Part shown: one piece after another, positions 23,121 to 34,905 of the stretch
How positions within the stretch are numbered: position 1 is the first letter of the stretch
Layout of the letters: each line of letters begins with the position of its first letter
Assembly (NCBI RefSeq): GCF_016086655.4
Contig: NC_052133.2
Span: 8,950,301 to 9,014,300 of the forward strand
Direction of reading: 5' to 3'
DNA length: 64,000 nt
DNA from: Lepeophtheirus salmonis
Taxonomy: Eukaryota > Arthropoda > Copepoda > Siphonostomatoida > Caligidae
Notes under the pieces: model-generated
What the model saw: the letters and a program-made list of their open reading frames with translations, nothing else
The model's database searches: none
Told to the model about the DNA's origin: nothing
Program-made: the position numbers and the translations under genes

Positions 23121-24370
23121 CAGGGTGGGGATTTTTAATCAAGAAAATTTAAGGATAATGTATATTACAAGTTATTTCCAAAAATTAATTGAGCAATTCA
23201 CAATCTTTTGTTCTTCCATGAAGGGATCCATAGTGAAGTCAATCACTCATGCCCACCAATTCCAGCTTCAACAACAGCCTACGAACTTGACCTGAAACTG
23301 GCACATCCCTTGATGTGGAACTCCTTATCCATGTTGGCTACTGCCTCGAGAATAGAAGCCAACAAGGAGTCAAAAGTGTAATGTAGACGTTTATTGGACT
23401 CTCCTCCATGAAGCTCACACATAATATTTCAATGTGTTCAGATCGGGCGAGTGATGAGACCACATTTATATTTACCAAAATATGTCCAAATAGTCTAAAT
23501 TCCAATTTTGGAAAAGATGGGAAGTGTGGGTTGTACCCCCTCTTTCTGGAAGCCATATGGCCTTCCAGCATCCAAAAATGTTCATCCAGGGTTTGCACAC
23601 GTCCCTCAAGACATCCAAATGTACCTCATTCATGATGTTTTGTCCCTTGGCAAGGAATTGCATGTTCATGACATCACTCTCGCTCGAGACAAGATGGAGG
23701 ACGTGAACTGAGGCTGGAAACTTGGTCCTTACTATGATATAGACTTCTTCAGTGTCGCTCACAATCTACCTGTCATTCCTCCTATTAACCTTGGCATCCA
23801 CAAAAAAGATCTTCTCGTCATTGAAGAACCAAGTCCTGCCAGCTCCTCCCTGCTTGAGAGAGATTAGGAACTTTACTCAGCTTTCTTGACCTTCATAGCC
23901 ACTGACAGAATCTGCCTGACCTTCAAGACGTAGTTCTTAACCCTCAGGTCACAGGGGACGGCGTTTTTGATGGTGTCTACGTACAGGCAAGTTCATAACA
24001 GATAAGTAAGGGTTGTCGTCAATCATGTCCTAAGTGCGTTTTTTTTTTTTTACTCTAACAACAATCAAGAGATTTTCTTTCGAGTGTTTCACACTCAAAA
24101 ACCTCGTTGAAAGCCTGGGCAATATCGTTAACAGTTGATTTGGGCATCTTGGTAAACTCAATAATCTCCATTGGTCTGCACCCAGCACAGAGGCACACAA
24201 TAAAGGCTGCACGGCCTTGGTATTCAGAAGACATCAAAATGATTTTGTATTTTTTCTTATACAGTTTTGAAGACAGAATCTGAAGAGCACACTCATATAA
24301 AGATAGATCTCTGGCTTGCCAAGATATTGAGTTAGAAACTTGTTCCGGATGTAAAATTTGGAGCCTCTAT
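23121..24370 (-). mobile_element. Tc1/mariner element (family 1), nearly full transposase but dead
   Basis: This is the longest transposase here, read right to left. A helix-turn-helix (MPKSTVNDIAQAF, about 24150) is followed by the first catalytic block (NDEKIFFVDAKVNRRND, about 23800, Asp kept), a beta-strand region, the second block (PERGGTTHTSH, about 23535, where Asp is Arg) and the third block (SPDLNTLKYYV, about 23440, where Asp is Lys). In the remaining reading 37 residues separate the second and third positions, suggesting a DD37D (maT-like) element. The 3' TIR CAGGGTGGGGATTT begins at 23121. The 5' TIR is missing where the direct repeat at 24372 begins. Stops and frameshifts are present. 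Confidence 0.8.
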
Positions 24371-24371
24371 A

Positions 24372-24545
24372 TTTTGGAGGGGAGTTTAGAAATTAAATAA
24401 TGATACTCATTTAAGAAAAGGAATTGAGAGGGGAAAAAAGGATAAAGATTTTGTGAAAATATGCAGTCCCAATTAATAATATGTCATTTTTGTGAGAATA
24501 ATAAAAAAAAATCATTTCTTGTCCTATAAATAAACATACGGATAA
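24372..24545 (+). repeat. Right copy of a ~170-bp direct repeat
   Basis: It shares AAAATATGCAGTCCCAATTA and flanking sequence with 21520-21690 in the same orientation. The intervening 2.7 kb holds a mariner fragment and the Tc1 family 1 copy. The repeats lack the TG..CA ends of LTRs, so a local duplication or two copies of a dispersed repeat is likelier than an LTR pair. Confidence 0.7.
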
Positions 24546-25254
24546 TAGATATTTGTTAAAAATAACAGCTTTTTGAAGTCCCTCCGTTGTTTTTGTTCGT
24601 GGAAAGAAATGAAGAGATACAACGTGGCAATTAGTATTACGTAGAGCTACGCTTGCCAGTGGTGTGTACCTCCAACATCGAAATCTATATGACCCTTTAG
24701 TCGTTAGATCCGAGTTATTTGTTTTACCTTTCTATCCAACTTTAATTCTTAAAATAAATAATAGATCTATGTTTTTATGTGAATGATGTTTTCTTTTGTC
24801 TTTTCAACCCCCTACCTACCACGGTTTGCTTTACCCCAAATGGTTGCTGGCTCTTAATCAGAGCTTCTCATCAATGTCTCTAATGTTTACTATGTACAAC
24901 ATAGGTACTATATTCACGTACCTATTCTCGTTAACTCACTGTCACACACTGGGTTACGAACTCTTGATATTGAGAAATGAGCAAAGCTGATAAGACATCT
25001 CTCTCTCTACTTTTTAATCTCTTTTTTGAGTCAAGCCTCCTGCAAAAAAAAAATATATTAATTAACTTTGTCACTCTTTTTATATAATCGTCTACGTAAT
25101 ATACTCGCCCGTCAAAACAAAAGCAAGCAAGAATGAGTATGCTCAAAGTTGAGCCTGTATTACTATTGATATTAGTTATGTTTGTCCCATAAAAAAAAAA
25201 TAAAATGACGTCAATTGAAAACATTTTGCTTATATTGAAATGTAGTGATGATAA

Positions 25255-25425
25255 TTGTCTGTATTTTGGGCATGTTAAAGAAGAAAAAAATCAACATGGT
25301 AACCCTGATAATTTGAAGAATATTTAGAAGGAGAGAAATAATCATATGACGTTTCATTAGATCAGCTAGAATCAGCTGTGACAAGGAGGAAGGATATAAG
25401 CCCGTACATTTGCTAGAATTATCCC
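25255..25425 (+). repeat. SINE-like dispersed repeat
   Basis: It contains AACATGGTAACCCTGATAAT, AATATTTAGAAGGAGAGAAAT, ATGACGTTTCATTAGATCAG and AATCAGCTGTGACAAGGAGG. These recur at 26825-27020 and 27205-27420, and inverted at 34200-34260, 47200-47360 and 52500-52590. It abuts the retrotransposon remnant to its right. Confidence 0.6.
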
Positions 25426-25429
25426 AATG

Positions 25430-26640
25430 TCGAAGTCAATCTTTGGGGAAAAGTGTGGGTTAACCTCAAATAAAGTTATCTGACTCTACGAAGCGATAAT
25501 CAGTCCCATCATCACCCCTATGGGTATCTTGTATTGGGGCACACCGTTATTGTAACAAAAGGTGGAATAAGGAAATTAACCACCATTCAGAGAAAATCCC
25601 TCTTGGGCATGACTCATATTCTCTGATCAACACCAACCACAGGAATACAGGCAGTATTGGGCGTCACCTTTATATACAAGTGAAAGCAACGAAGTATAGA
25701 TGGTGAACAATGCATTTTCTCTGGGGTACCTGGGATGGCGTCGGTGATCTTCCAAGGCGTCGGTGGCATCGTTTTCTCGGCGATAAAATACTTGATCAAG
25801 TTGAATTGAATGAAGTAAATAACTATATCACCGGTAATCGTATCTGGGTCGACAACCGTCAAGTTGAACACCCTGATACAATTATACATACAGTTGGATC
25901 CAACGATGAGAAAGGCAACATAGGTGAGGGATGGACTATCACTTGAGTTGACTTGTGAACTCATCAGTATCATTAAATAACGAAGCATCCATCTTCCAAG
26001 CAGAAATAATTGTCATCACACAATCAGTGGTAGCTCTTCTTAACCAAGACTAGCCATTGAAAAACGTAATAATTCGATCAGATTCGAATGAGCAATTGCT
26101 GTTATTCTAAATCCATGTACAAAAAGTGATACAGTTAAGAAGTGCAAAGAAATATTAAACATCGGAAAATGTGAAATAAACATACATTTCGATTGGTGCA
26201 ATACCCATTCAGATATTCCAGGAAACTAATTTGCAGACTATCTTGAAAAGAGTTGTACTGAAACTCAAAACCCTTTAAGCGTTGGAGCGCTTCCTAGCTA
26301 CATAAAGAAGGTAGTGGGTGACTTCTTATTCGAAGTTTCGTGCAACAGATACAGGGAAGATCAAAGAATGAAACATACACACATCACATGCTGAATAAAC
26401 CAAACAAAAAAGTGTCAAATTTTCACGTCAAAACATGAACTTACATGTTTGAGACTACACAGGCCATGGGTCATTCTTAGGAAAAATACATGTGCAATAT
26501 TTGCATGGAAGAACTGTAAAGCGCAGACAACCAAATTAACAAATGCCCATCGCTCTCATATGAGAGATATCAAGCCATGCAAGAAGAGGATGAATATCTT
26601 CATATTCTTAAATTTAGTAAATGTACAAAAATGAAACAAA
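25430..26640 (+). mobile_element. Non-LTR retrotransposon ORF2 remnant: RT tail plus RNase H
   Basis: The 5' part (about 25546-25684) reads RKLTTIQRKSLLGMTH, a stop, then STPTTGIQAVLGV, the conserved tail of non-LTR reverse transcriptases. An RNase H domain follows: IHTVGSNDEKGNIGEGW (about 25880; the normal TDGS has Asp changed to Val), SIFQAEIIVI (25988; catalytic Glu kept), VIIRSDSNEQ (about 26075; catalytic Asp kept), then KSDTVKKCKEILN and DIPGN, a stop, FADYLEKS (about 26220; last Asp kept). A degenerate C-terminus runs to about 26640. At least two frame changes and about ten stops show it is dead. RNase H in ORF2 points to the I/R1/LOA group. The 124-residue frame on the other strand is its shadow. 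Confidence 0.8.
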
Positions 26641-26824
26641 TTTTAGAGAATAAGGTAGGACTTAAGATCAGTTTCTGCTGTAGTAACACATATACATACC
26701 CCTTTGTGTGGTCGTGTTCTTTGCCGTATGTATGTATCTTATTTGTAATGTATGCATATATGTACCATTTTATAATGTACGTATGTACTTTGGTTAACAG
26801 TAGTAAATTCTTAACTAACTAACC

Positions 26825-27420
26825 CTGAGGATGGGTAGGAGAGTTATAATGTGTGATGCTAATCAGAAACATATTGATCATGTAAAAAAAGAAAACCCCA
26901 AAAATCCACATGTGCACCTTGACAATTTACAGAATATTTTGGAGGAGAGCAGCTTAGCTGTCATGACGTTTCATTAGATCAACTAATCAGCTGTGACAAG
27001 GTAGTAGGAGAAAAAAATAAACAAGGACATGAGCCATAATTACTCCTATGTGGATCTTCAATCCGGACTCCGACAAGGACTTTCATTTATAACTCCGCAA
27101 CAAATCCTCAATACTATTTTATGAGCACACACGAATGGTTAATCATATTTTGAACATAATTGTATCTATTTAGGAAAAGAAGTTCGCTACTCTCGAGTTA
27201 AATAACAATACCAATAACGACTAAGGATTGGTTGGAGAGTTATAAAGAGTGATGCTAATCGGTGAAATATTGGCACCCTGGTAATTTAAAGAATGTTATG
27301 GAGGGGAAGAGCTTCGCTGTCATTACGTTTAAGGTGATCAACTAATCAGTTTAGTTGTGACAAGGGAGGAGAGGAATAAACAAATAAGTAAAGACATCCT
27401 CACGCTGACTCATCGGCTTT
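26825..27420 (+). repeat. Two tandem copies of the SINE-like repeat
   Basis: Copy one (about 26825-27020) and copy two (about 27205-27420) share GGAGAGTTATAA, TGATGCTAATC, GACAATTTACAGAATATT/GGTAATTTAAAGAATGTT, CAACTAATCAG and TGTGACAAGG. Spacing is near 388 bp. AATAACAATACCAATAACGA precedes copy two. No open frame. Confidence 0.6.
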
Positions 27421-27799
27421 TCATTAGGAAATACGAATGTTCAATCAGATTTTGAATATAATTGAATGTAGTAGGAAAGGAAGTTCACTGCTAATAACAG
27501 TAGCTGAGGAAAAGAAAATTCATTCCTCAGATTACTAATTCCAAAAAGTGGACCAGCTACAAAATACACTCAAACTACATCACTATACATTTGATTCCAT
27601 CAACGACGAATTATCATTTTTGTGCACAAGATATCATTTTTTATGATAGCACAGATGACGTTGCTTCACGTAAGCAATTTTTTCTTTCCTTCGTAGAATT
27701 TACAAGGTTAATGTAAATAAAAGGGTGAATTCATGGGGATGGTACATACATGTAGATGGTTATAAATTAATATCAATGGAAACCTCAACCACCCATTAT

Positions 27800-28345
27800 C
27801 ATCGTCAATTTCGAACAATGAATTATTCTTATTAAGCCTTTGGGTGTCCTGCAAAATTGATCCTCTCAATAAATAAAAATAAGAAATTGATGTATTTTAT
27901 GGTTGACATATTGAGGCAAATATACGTATTTTAAATTAAATATGTAAAGGTTTGAAACTACAATTCTTAGGCATCTTAAAATATCCCACAATTGTCCATA
28001 CAAGGCCTATAATTGACTCACATATGTGGCCCATCAAAACTAAAGTAGGCTAAAATGATTTTTTTGTTTTAAATTGGGTGTGGATTACATTTGTATTTTT
28101 ACGCAAACTATCGTCAATTATTTTTATGAAACCTTTTGGTGTGTTGCAAGTTGCACTCTTAAAGTAATCAAAATTGACCCTCCTAATGAAATAATGAGAT
28201 AATAATAAGTTGTAACATTGAAAAGACTTATTTTGTGTCCAAAATAAGTCTTTTCAATCAATTAAAGTTTCTAAACTATACCTATAATTATTGAGTATCC
28301 GCACTAAATCCAGGCATTTGAATAATAAGCACATGACTGATTCAA
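27800..28345 (+). repeat. Tandem copies of the TGTGGCCCG-associated repeat
   Basis: GACTCACATATGTGGCCCAT at 28015, the TTGGGTGTGGATTACATTTG stretch and CTTTTGGTGTGTTGCAA match 2380-3075 in the same orientation. At least one and a half copies are present. Confidence 0.55.
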
Positions 28346-28359
28346 ATATGTCTATGAAA

Positions 28360-30255
28360 TATTTGAATGTGTGTATATTGAATATGTGAATAGAGAGAGA
28401 AAAAAAAAGAGTGTTTTTTTTTTTTTTTGTTCAAGATTATTTTTATGTTGACGCACAACAAATTTGAATTTAAATTCGATTCTTTTTGTCCTAGAACAAA
28501 ATGCGAGCATTTAAAAAAAAATATACATCATACATATTTTTTTCAATAACCATTTACAATATTTGTATATAAAAAATATTACCTAATTGAAGTGCAGCCA
28601 CATTTGTTTACGTCATGTCCTGTATACAAAGACAATACAAAAATTAAATTTGAATATTTTATGCTATACTTCAAGTAACATAACAAAAGGAACATTCCAA
28701 GCACTTGACAAGAAAATGTGTTCATTTTCTCCGCGATAAAAAAAAAGACCTTTTAAATCTTTTTTTTTTTTTTTTTTATCTTTTTTTTCTCTCAAAAGTA
28801 CAAATTATGGGTCATCCCACTAATAACACCCCAGTAATTAAAAGAAAAAATATACGTGTTTTTTTAGAGGGAACTTTTTTTTAATAGATAGGTTTGAGGG
28901 CAAATTTCTAAGTCCATAATATAATGGAGTTTTTTGTTTAGTATACTTTTCTATAAGGCAAGACTGGAATTAATTACAATTAAGGTCATATTAAGGGGAT
29001 TAAAAACTATGATGAAGTTTTTTTTTTTTTTTTTTTTTTGTTACTTAACCCCTTGGATGTACGGATGAAGAAAAAAATGGAGTAAGGGTAAAGTAGTAAT
29101 GAGTTTTTGCGGTCAATTCCCTAGCAGAACACCACGTGCCATTGAGTTGTATAGTTGTAAGATGATACTGTTATACAACAGTCTTTTCAATTATTATTTG
29201 TATACTTCGTGTAGAACTTCCCTTTTTGCCCTTTCATGCCGAATATACAATAGTAATAATACTCCAATAAAAATAACTCATTGTTTTCCCAAAACCAAAA
29301 ATAACAATTAAAATATGTGAAATGTAATTAACCCACTTTTTAAGAAAGGAAAGGATATTGGATGCAAAGGAGCTATTGTACACTCATTGTGGGGTCATAT
29401 ATATATATAGGTAGACGACCCACTTGTAGGCTATCTCCATGTATTATAAATATTTTATAATTTATAACTAATTTATTAGCGAAACTCTCTAGTCGTGTAT
29501 AGAAATGTATTGACCATCTTAATATTTTTATGAAGCAATAATAATAAGGAATATTCTAATTCAGTATAGCACTCATTTTGTAGAAATGAATTCAAGCCAA
29601 AAATTAAATTTATCTTTGAGCAAAGAAGCCTTTACGGATCTCTGTTTTTCTCTCAGTGATCTGGGTTCTGAAATATCTGGGATTATAGTATATCAGGACT
29701 ATTTTAGTTCAAGGTAATTTTTTACCCTTAAAACAATTCCCAAATTAAAATTAGGATTAATTAAACTTATGTAAAAGTGTTTTTTATGATTGAAAAGTGT
29801 TTTTATTTGCCTATTTGCTAGTACATCCCCTTAAAAAAATGGGATCACTCCAAAATGGAACAAAAATTCTTGGAGAGGCATATTCAATAATACATCTTTT
29901 TTAGAATGATACATTGAATATATTTCTATAATATAAGTTATGATATTCCTCAACCTTATTAGGTATTATGAATAATTTAAATGGGTATAAAGAACAGGCG
30001 TGTGCATGTATAACAAGACCACTGTTTCTATTTATTATTGTTCTCATATGGATAACACAATTCTTGAGCATTTTCAGTATATGTTAAGATTTGAATAAAA
30101 TATAAACGCTGGTATGTCGAAATATATTTTATTTGTTTTTATTAGTAAGTGCTCTAAAGACTAAAGTATATATGACTCATACGGTCATCCCAACATTTAA
30201 AAAAAAATTCTTACTTACTTATTAATATTCTTGTATTCCTGAGGATGAATGGATA
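28360..30255. other. No gene recognised; low-complexity DNA
   Basis: Poly(A) and poly(T) runs of up to about 20 bases dominate. The 70-residue frame at 29099-29311 has a slightly richer composition but no motif. 28950-29060 contains a T23-type run. Confidence 0.4.
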
Positions 30256-30261
30256 AAAATT

Positions 30262-30414
30262 ATGTATGGAATAGTTAGGTGTGAACGTTCTTATGAAAAA
30301 CGGAGGGGTAAAAATGATGATTTCTTGGAGATTTCTCTTCTATATTATTAAAGCAAACTTTGTCTTTTAGCAGAAGCCTAATGACTCCAGGCAAAGCCGG
30401 GTTACTACAACTAG
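30262..30414 (+). mobile_element. Helitron-like 3' end
   Basis: CTATATTATTAAAGCAAACT and TGTCTTTTAGCAGAAGCCTA lead to GGCAAAGCCGGGTTACTACA and a terminal CTAG followed by T. GC-rich hairpin-forming sequence about ten bases before a 3' CTAG/CTRR is the Helitron end signature. Related ends lie at 53334 (CTAG kept) and about 34500 (end lost). No Rep/helicase coding sequence is in the window. Confidence 0.55.
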
Positions 30415-31389
30415 TATAAATAAATATATATGTATTTATTTATACAAATGTTCTTTAGTAGCTACTAGTGTTCATAACGATGAAAGCTAGTAGCATGGCC
30501 CCTGACGAGGACAACAATGGACATGGTCGCATTTATTTATATACAGGAGGGGATTTGAAGAGTTCTTTATATGTTTCTTGTGCCAGCCCCTGCTTACTTA
30601 TGATGAATTATAAATAAATGCATTGTATAGCCTACTCATTAGAATTTGTCAACCTTTTTGTTCGCGGGTGCGGATTTGAACAATACTATTACGTACTTCT
30701 ACAAATAATTATAATGACAACAAAAGTGAGGATTTTACTCTTAATTGGGTGCTCATTTTTACTCAACAACAAAGACATGAAAACAAGAAGAAGAAGAAGA
30801 ATGAAGCTAGCAAACAAATAACAGCATGAAGCGCAAAATAGCAATTAAGGGAGGGGGGCTTTGCTTTGCTTGTTCCTTCAAGACGGAGAAAAAAGAAGAA
30901 TAAAGTATTGTAACAATTATCGCGTCACTTTAAACAGACGCCGGACGCATTAGAAGTAGTAGTTAGTACGTATTTTTACTCATTTAGGAATGGGGGACCT
31001 ATTTCAAGGTCATGAAAGCACCCCCAAAAATTAAAACATTGACAAAATACATAATAGAAATTATTTTTCGGCAAAATGAAGGGAGATTCTTTCCTTTCCC
31101 TTGATGTATTTTGGGGGGAGTGATTGTCGGTGGTTTTTTTTTTTTTTTTTTTCTATATTTAAGAACTAAGACAACTCATTAGGGATATATTACATATATA
31201 TAAATTGCTGGCTTGAGGGCAAATCCATACATCTCCATTAGGTGAGGGTGAAGTCCTCCTTCTTCTATTATTGTAGAGGTAATTGCAAAAGGCCTTTAGA
31301 AGGGGGGTCAGAGATGAGCAGATGCTGTTTACATTGTAGATTTTGTATGTTCTATTATATTTGCCGTATAATATGTATATTAGGACGGT

Positions 31390-32230
31390 CTATCATTGAG
31401 CTTTTATAGAATTTCGATAGAGGATAGTGCGGAAAAGGTGTTAATGTGTAAGACAATCATCGTTGTAGTATTTGGAAAAAAATCCATAGCTATTAAACAG
31501 CTATTAATTTTTTTTTGGGAGGGGGGCGGGGCAAAAAAACAGGACGCACCTGATAAGAAAGCACATTTATTTGATTGTTCTAGATCCACAGTCATTGGTG
31601 TTTTCATTACATTAAACAAAGAGCTTACATATGTATTATAAATGTTGGGATAACTTAGACAATCTACAAGGTACACGATATCTTGTAGAATACAAATATG
31701 AAATAATAACCATAAAATATAATATACAACAATTTTAATTTTAAATATGCTTTTAGTTTTACAATTCCTAAGGCCTTTTATCAATCTTAATTAATTAGGA
31801 CCGGACTAAGTGAACGTCTGTGTTCTCCAAGATTTGGAGCCAAATGACAATTTTTAAACAATTTATATGTAAAATTGATATAGACCTAATTTTAAATCAG
31901 ACCATTTTTTTCGACCCTAAACCAATTTTTCCTCCGAAGCGATCTGGACCGAATGTTACATTCGAACCGATCTATACATAACTTTTCTATGAGACCGGCC
32001 TAGATCTAACTTTTTTAAAAGACTTACTTAGTTAGGTCTAACAAAAATCATAAGAGCTTAGGATTTCCAGAACAAATAGAAATAACGTAAAATAGTTTAA
32101 ATTACTTGCGTATAGCACGCATCGTTTTTTAAATTTTCACAAAGGCAAAATGAAAATAAATCCTCAAAATTTCATAAGGTTTTTGTCTGTTTGCACTTCC
32201 TACGGGGATTTTAGAAAATAACTTTATAGA
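31390..32230. repeat. Broken family A repeat around a TAGTGTTG-family copy
   Basis: GAATTTCGATAGAGGATAGT at 31410 matches the left end of the family A repeat (compare 8150). GCGTATAGCACGCATCGTTT at about 32110 matches its middle. Between them, 31790-32060 carries ACCGGACTAAG, CGATCTGGACCGAA and GAGACCGGCCTAGA boxes of the TAGTGTTG/GGTCC family. Two short open frames on opposite strands at 31396-31784 are incidental. Confidence 0.4.
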
Positions 32231-32235
32231 TCTAT

Positions 32236-32420
32236 CTATATATTAAGTACGAATGTCTCTGAATGTGAGTGTTTATCCGGGAATCACTCCCAAGGCAAGG
32301 AATGAATTTTACTAAAACTTTTCATGTTGGTTTTTAAGGCTCAAAGGATGGTTCTGGTAAGAATTTATTTGCTTTTGAAGACAATGATGGCCTATAAATA
32401 GCGGTTTTCTACAAAACAAT
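32236..32420 (+). mobile_element. Helitron-like 5' end
   Basis: TCTATCTATATATTAAGTAC then GAATGTCTCTGAATGTGAG and AATTTTACTAAAACTTTTCA are laid out like the 5' ends of insect Helitrons (TC start, TATATA tract, GAATGTCTGT, then a GATTTTGATGAAATT-type phrase). The element behind it is not identifiable, and a T-rich repeat follows at 32450. Tentative. Confidence 0.4.
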
Positions 32421-32449
32421 TTTTTGACCAACAAACGATTATTTCATTA

Positions 32450-32660
32450 AAAAAAAATATTAAAGAACGTAATTTTTTTTAAATTATTCTCGCTGGAGGG
32501 TTTGTAGCCCTCCCACAAACGAAGGAATCTTCTAGAAAATTTAATGTTTGAAATTTAATTTATTTTTTCAAATTTTATACCAAAAAAATTAGTTTTTCAA
32601 TTTATTTAAAAAAAAAAAGTTCCTGTGAATAGCTGTAGATTTTTCAAATTTTTCTCTAAA
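32450..32660. repeat. T-rich hAT-like repeat, ends lost
   Basis: AAATTTAATGTTTGAAATTT and CCTGTGAATAGCTGTAGATT modules match the family; GGGTTTGTAGCCCTCCCACA sits near the left edge. No CAGGGGC ends remain. Confidence 0.5.
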
Positions 32661-33302
32661 AAAAATATAAAAAATTTCATTTGTTTTTCCAAAATAAAAA
32701 AAATGCTGATGTCTTCACATTTAATATTTAGAAAATTGACTAAATAAATAACATTAGTTATTTGTTTAACTTTTTCAAACAATGACATTTTGCAGGGAAT
32801 ATTTTCTTACCAATTTTCTACACTGCCCGTAATATAAATTGGAAAATTCTTGGATAACAAGCCGCCCTAATAGCCATTGTGCATACAATAGCCATTATGA
32901 CAAGAAGACCGTCTTCTTTCCCTCGTCTTTTATCAATAAGAATATTTTTATATTTATATACATACACACAGTTCTATAATAACGCATTAAGAACAGAGCT
33001 TGAATGGGAAAATAAAGAAAATGGTTACTGGGTTTTGCTTTGAGTCTTTTGTAAGAAGTAATATTTATCGTATAATATAATATAATATTATTATAGACAT
33101 TGTCAAACCGTTTCGTATGAATTCTTTCCTTAATGTTATATTATATCCTATACATATATATATATATACATAGTATAAACCAGAATGATTCTTCAAAAAA
33201 AAACCTTATAACTATTATTTCATTCCCCCAAAAAAACATTTGACAAAATGTTTTTTTATATTGTCTTAATAAAGTGAGTTAGTTTATATACATTAATAAG
33301 GC

Positions 33303-33598
33303 CAAGGTTAATAGAAATACAAAGTTAGACCATCATGTACTCGGGCTTGCTAGAATTTTCAATTTGATGTATCGTACCGACTGTCAGGCAAGACAGACAG
33401 ATTTTGTCAACGTTAATATTGCTAGAATTTTAAATTTAATGTATTGTACCGACTGCTGGACAAAAACGACCACAGATTTTAACAACACACGCAACCACTC
33501 ATACACTATGACGTCAATATTAACAAGTGTGGTGGAAGTCAAACATTAGGCGTACACGCGCGTTATGGTATTAAAACCTTGTATTTCTATTAACCTTG
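33303..33598. mobile_element. 296-bp MITE with ~21-bp inverted repeats
   Basis: The left end CAAGGTTAATAGAAATACAA (33303) and the right end, inverted, from 33598 agree at 20 of 21 positions. Inside, a 72-bp unit is tandemly duplicated: GCTAGAATTTTCAATTTGAT at 33349 and GCTAGAATTTTAAATTTAAT at 33421, each followed by GTACCGACTG. The hexamer TAAGGC lies directly left of the left TIR and two bases right of the right TIR, a possible target duplicate. It encodes no protein (the 61-residue frame inside is incidental). Confidence 0.8.
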
Positions 33599-33789
33599 AG
33601 TAAGGCTAAGTGTATCTTTTTGTGTTCTGGAGAACACTCATTTTTTAGAACGGGGTTGTGTAGCTACTGAGTGCTCCATTAAATTCTGACCACTTTGAGT
33701 TTTAAACTTCAACAAGATATAATTTATTTATTAACAATAGAATTTCAACAGAATTTATACTGAAGAGTGTCTCTGAGGATACATTGTGA

Positions 33790-34260
33790 AGTTTATTTAC
33801 TCTTTGTTGGACTTGGAGTGGAATTGAGGATGGATGTGAGAGTATTTCTTGCATATATCATTGTTTAATACGAATTGAGGTTTGTGTTTATTTTCCTCAT
33901 CTCATAACTCATCGCAGGTAATTTTATTAAACAGAGGGACCACATTAGTTTTCGGCTTCTTTATTCTAAACATGCCGTTTACCATATATTTTCAACTTTA
34001 AATATAAATTAGTTACAAGTGCCTGGAAAACGAAGTTATGTATATAAGTTCTTATTGGACTCGAAGTGGAGTTGAGGATCACCATCTTAGTCATTCTTGC
34101 CTTTATCATTGCTAGATACCGAGTAGAGCTTGTGTTTATTAGCCCCGTCTCGCGGCTGCTCGCAGATAAATTAACAAAACGACAGCCATGCTACTCTTTT
34201 CTCAAGCGTTTCTTATAATTGTCATGATTACCACGTTCTTTTTCGGAATGTGACTTAAGA
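33790..34260 (-). repeat. Two SINE-like repeat copies in tandem
   Basis: TTGGACTTGGAGTGGAATTG (about 33808) and TTGGACTCGAAGTGGAGTTG (about 34053) open two copies. Both run on to a GTTTATT..CTCATAACTCATCGCAGGTAAT or CTCGCGGCTGCTCGCAGATAA-type end. The second continues with ACGACAGCCATGCTACTCTT, matching the inverted core at 47215. Period is about 245 bp. Confidence 0.6.
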
Positions 34261-34329
34261 GGAGGTTTAGGAATGAGCTAAAGTACTCCCAAGTTTACGT
34301 CATAAGGGTCATTATTTGGAAATTTATTC

Positions 34330-34500
34330 TTGAAGAAAGAACATCAAATTATTGAATAACTTAGTGTGAGTTTGTTCATGAAAAACAATAAGTAACACTG
34401 ACAATTTCTTGGGGTATAATGCTATTAATGTTTTATTAAAGCAAAGTTTGCCTGTTCGCCGACGCCTAATAACTCCAAGCATTGCAATATATTACCATGT
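34330..34500 (+). mobile_element. Helitron-like 3' region, end eroded
   Basis: TTTTATTAAAGCAAAGTTTG and the following TCGCCGACGCCTAATAACTC parallel 30340-30395 and 53265-53310. The GC-rich hairpin and CTAG are lost. Confidence 0.45.
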
Positions 34501-34898
34501 GTTAATTAAATGATTTAGTGTTATGTAAGAATTCAAAATGGAGAATCATTACATTCCATTTCATGGGGGCATCATTCATCAGTGGTAAGGGGTGTTATAA
34601 GGAACGAAGTACTCTTTACAGAGAAAAGCGCCTTTCATTGAATAAATCAATCAAGGCACACACACAAAAAAAGGATGATTTTTTTATTACTTTGTGTTCA
34701 AAATAATGTGTGCATATGTCGTCATCTACACTGTTGTTCAATGTTCATCCATCTTCAATGGAAGAACCGCTAAGGGACCCGTGTATCGAATCAGTCAAAG
34801 CTTCCTATAAATAGTAAATTGTACATTTTATTCAAAAAAAAAAAAATATAAAAAAATAAGAAAAAGAAATTCCTTGGATGAAACGAAAATGAAGAAAT

Positions 34899-34905
<7 letters not shown>

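Noticed and set aside
24372..24545. LTR-like direct repeats with 21520-21690
   Set aside because: No TG..CA ends, primer-binding site, polypurine tract or gag/pol between them; the interior is mariner and Tc1 debris.
25614..25988. A 124-residue minus-strand open frame
   Set aside because: It lies opposite the RT tail and RNase H of a non-LTR retrotransposon read on the plus strand, which explains its non-random look.
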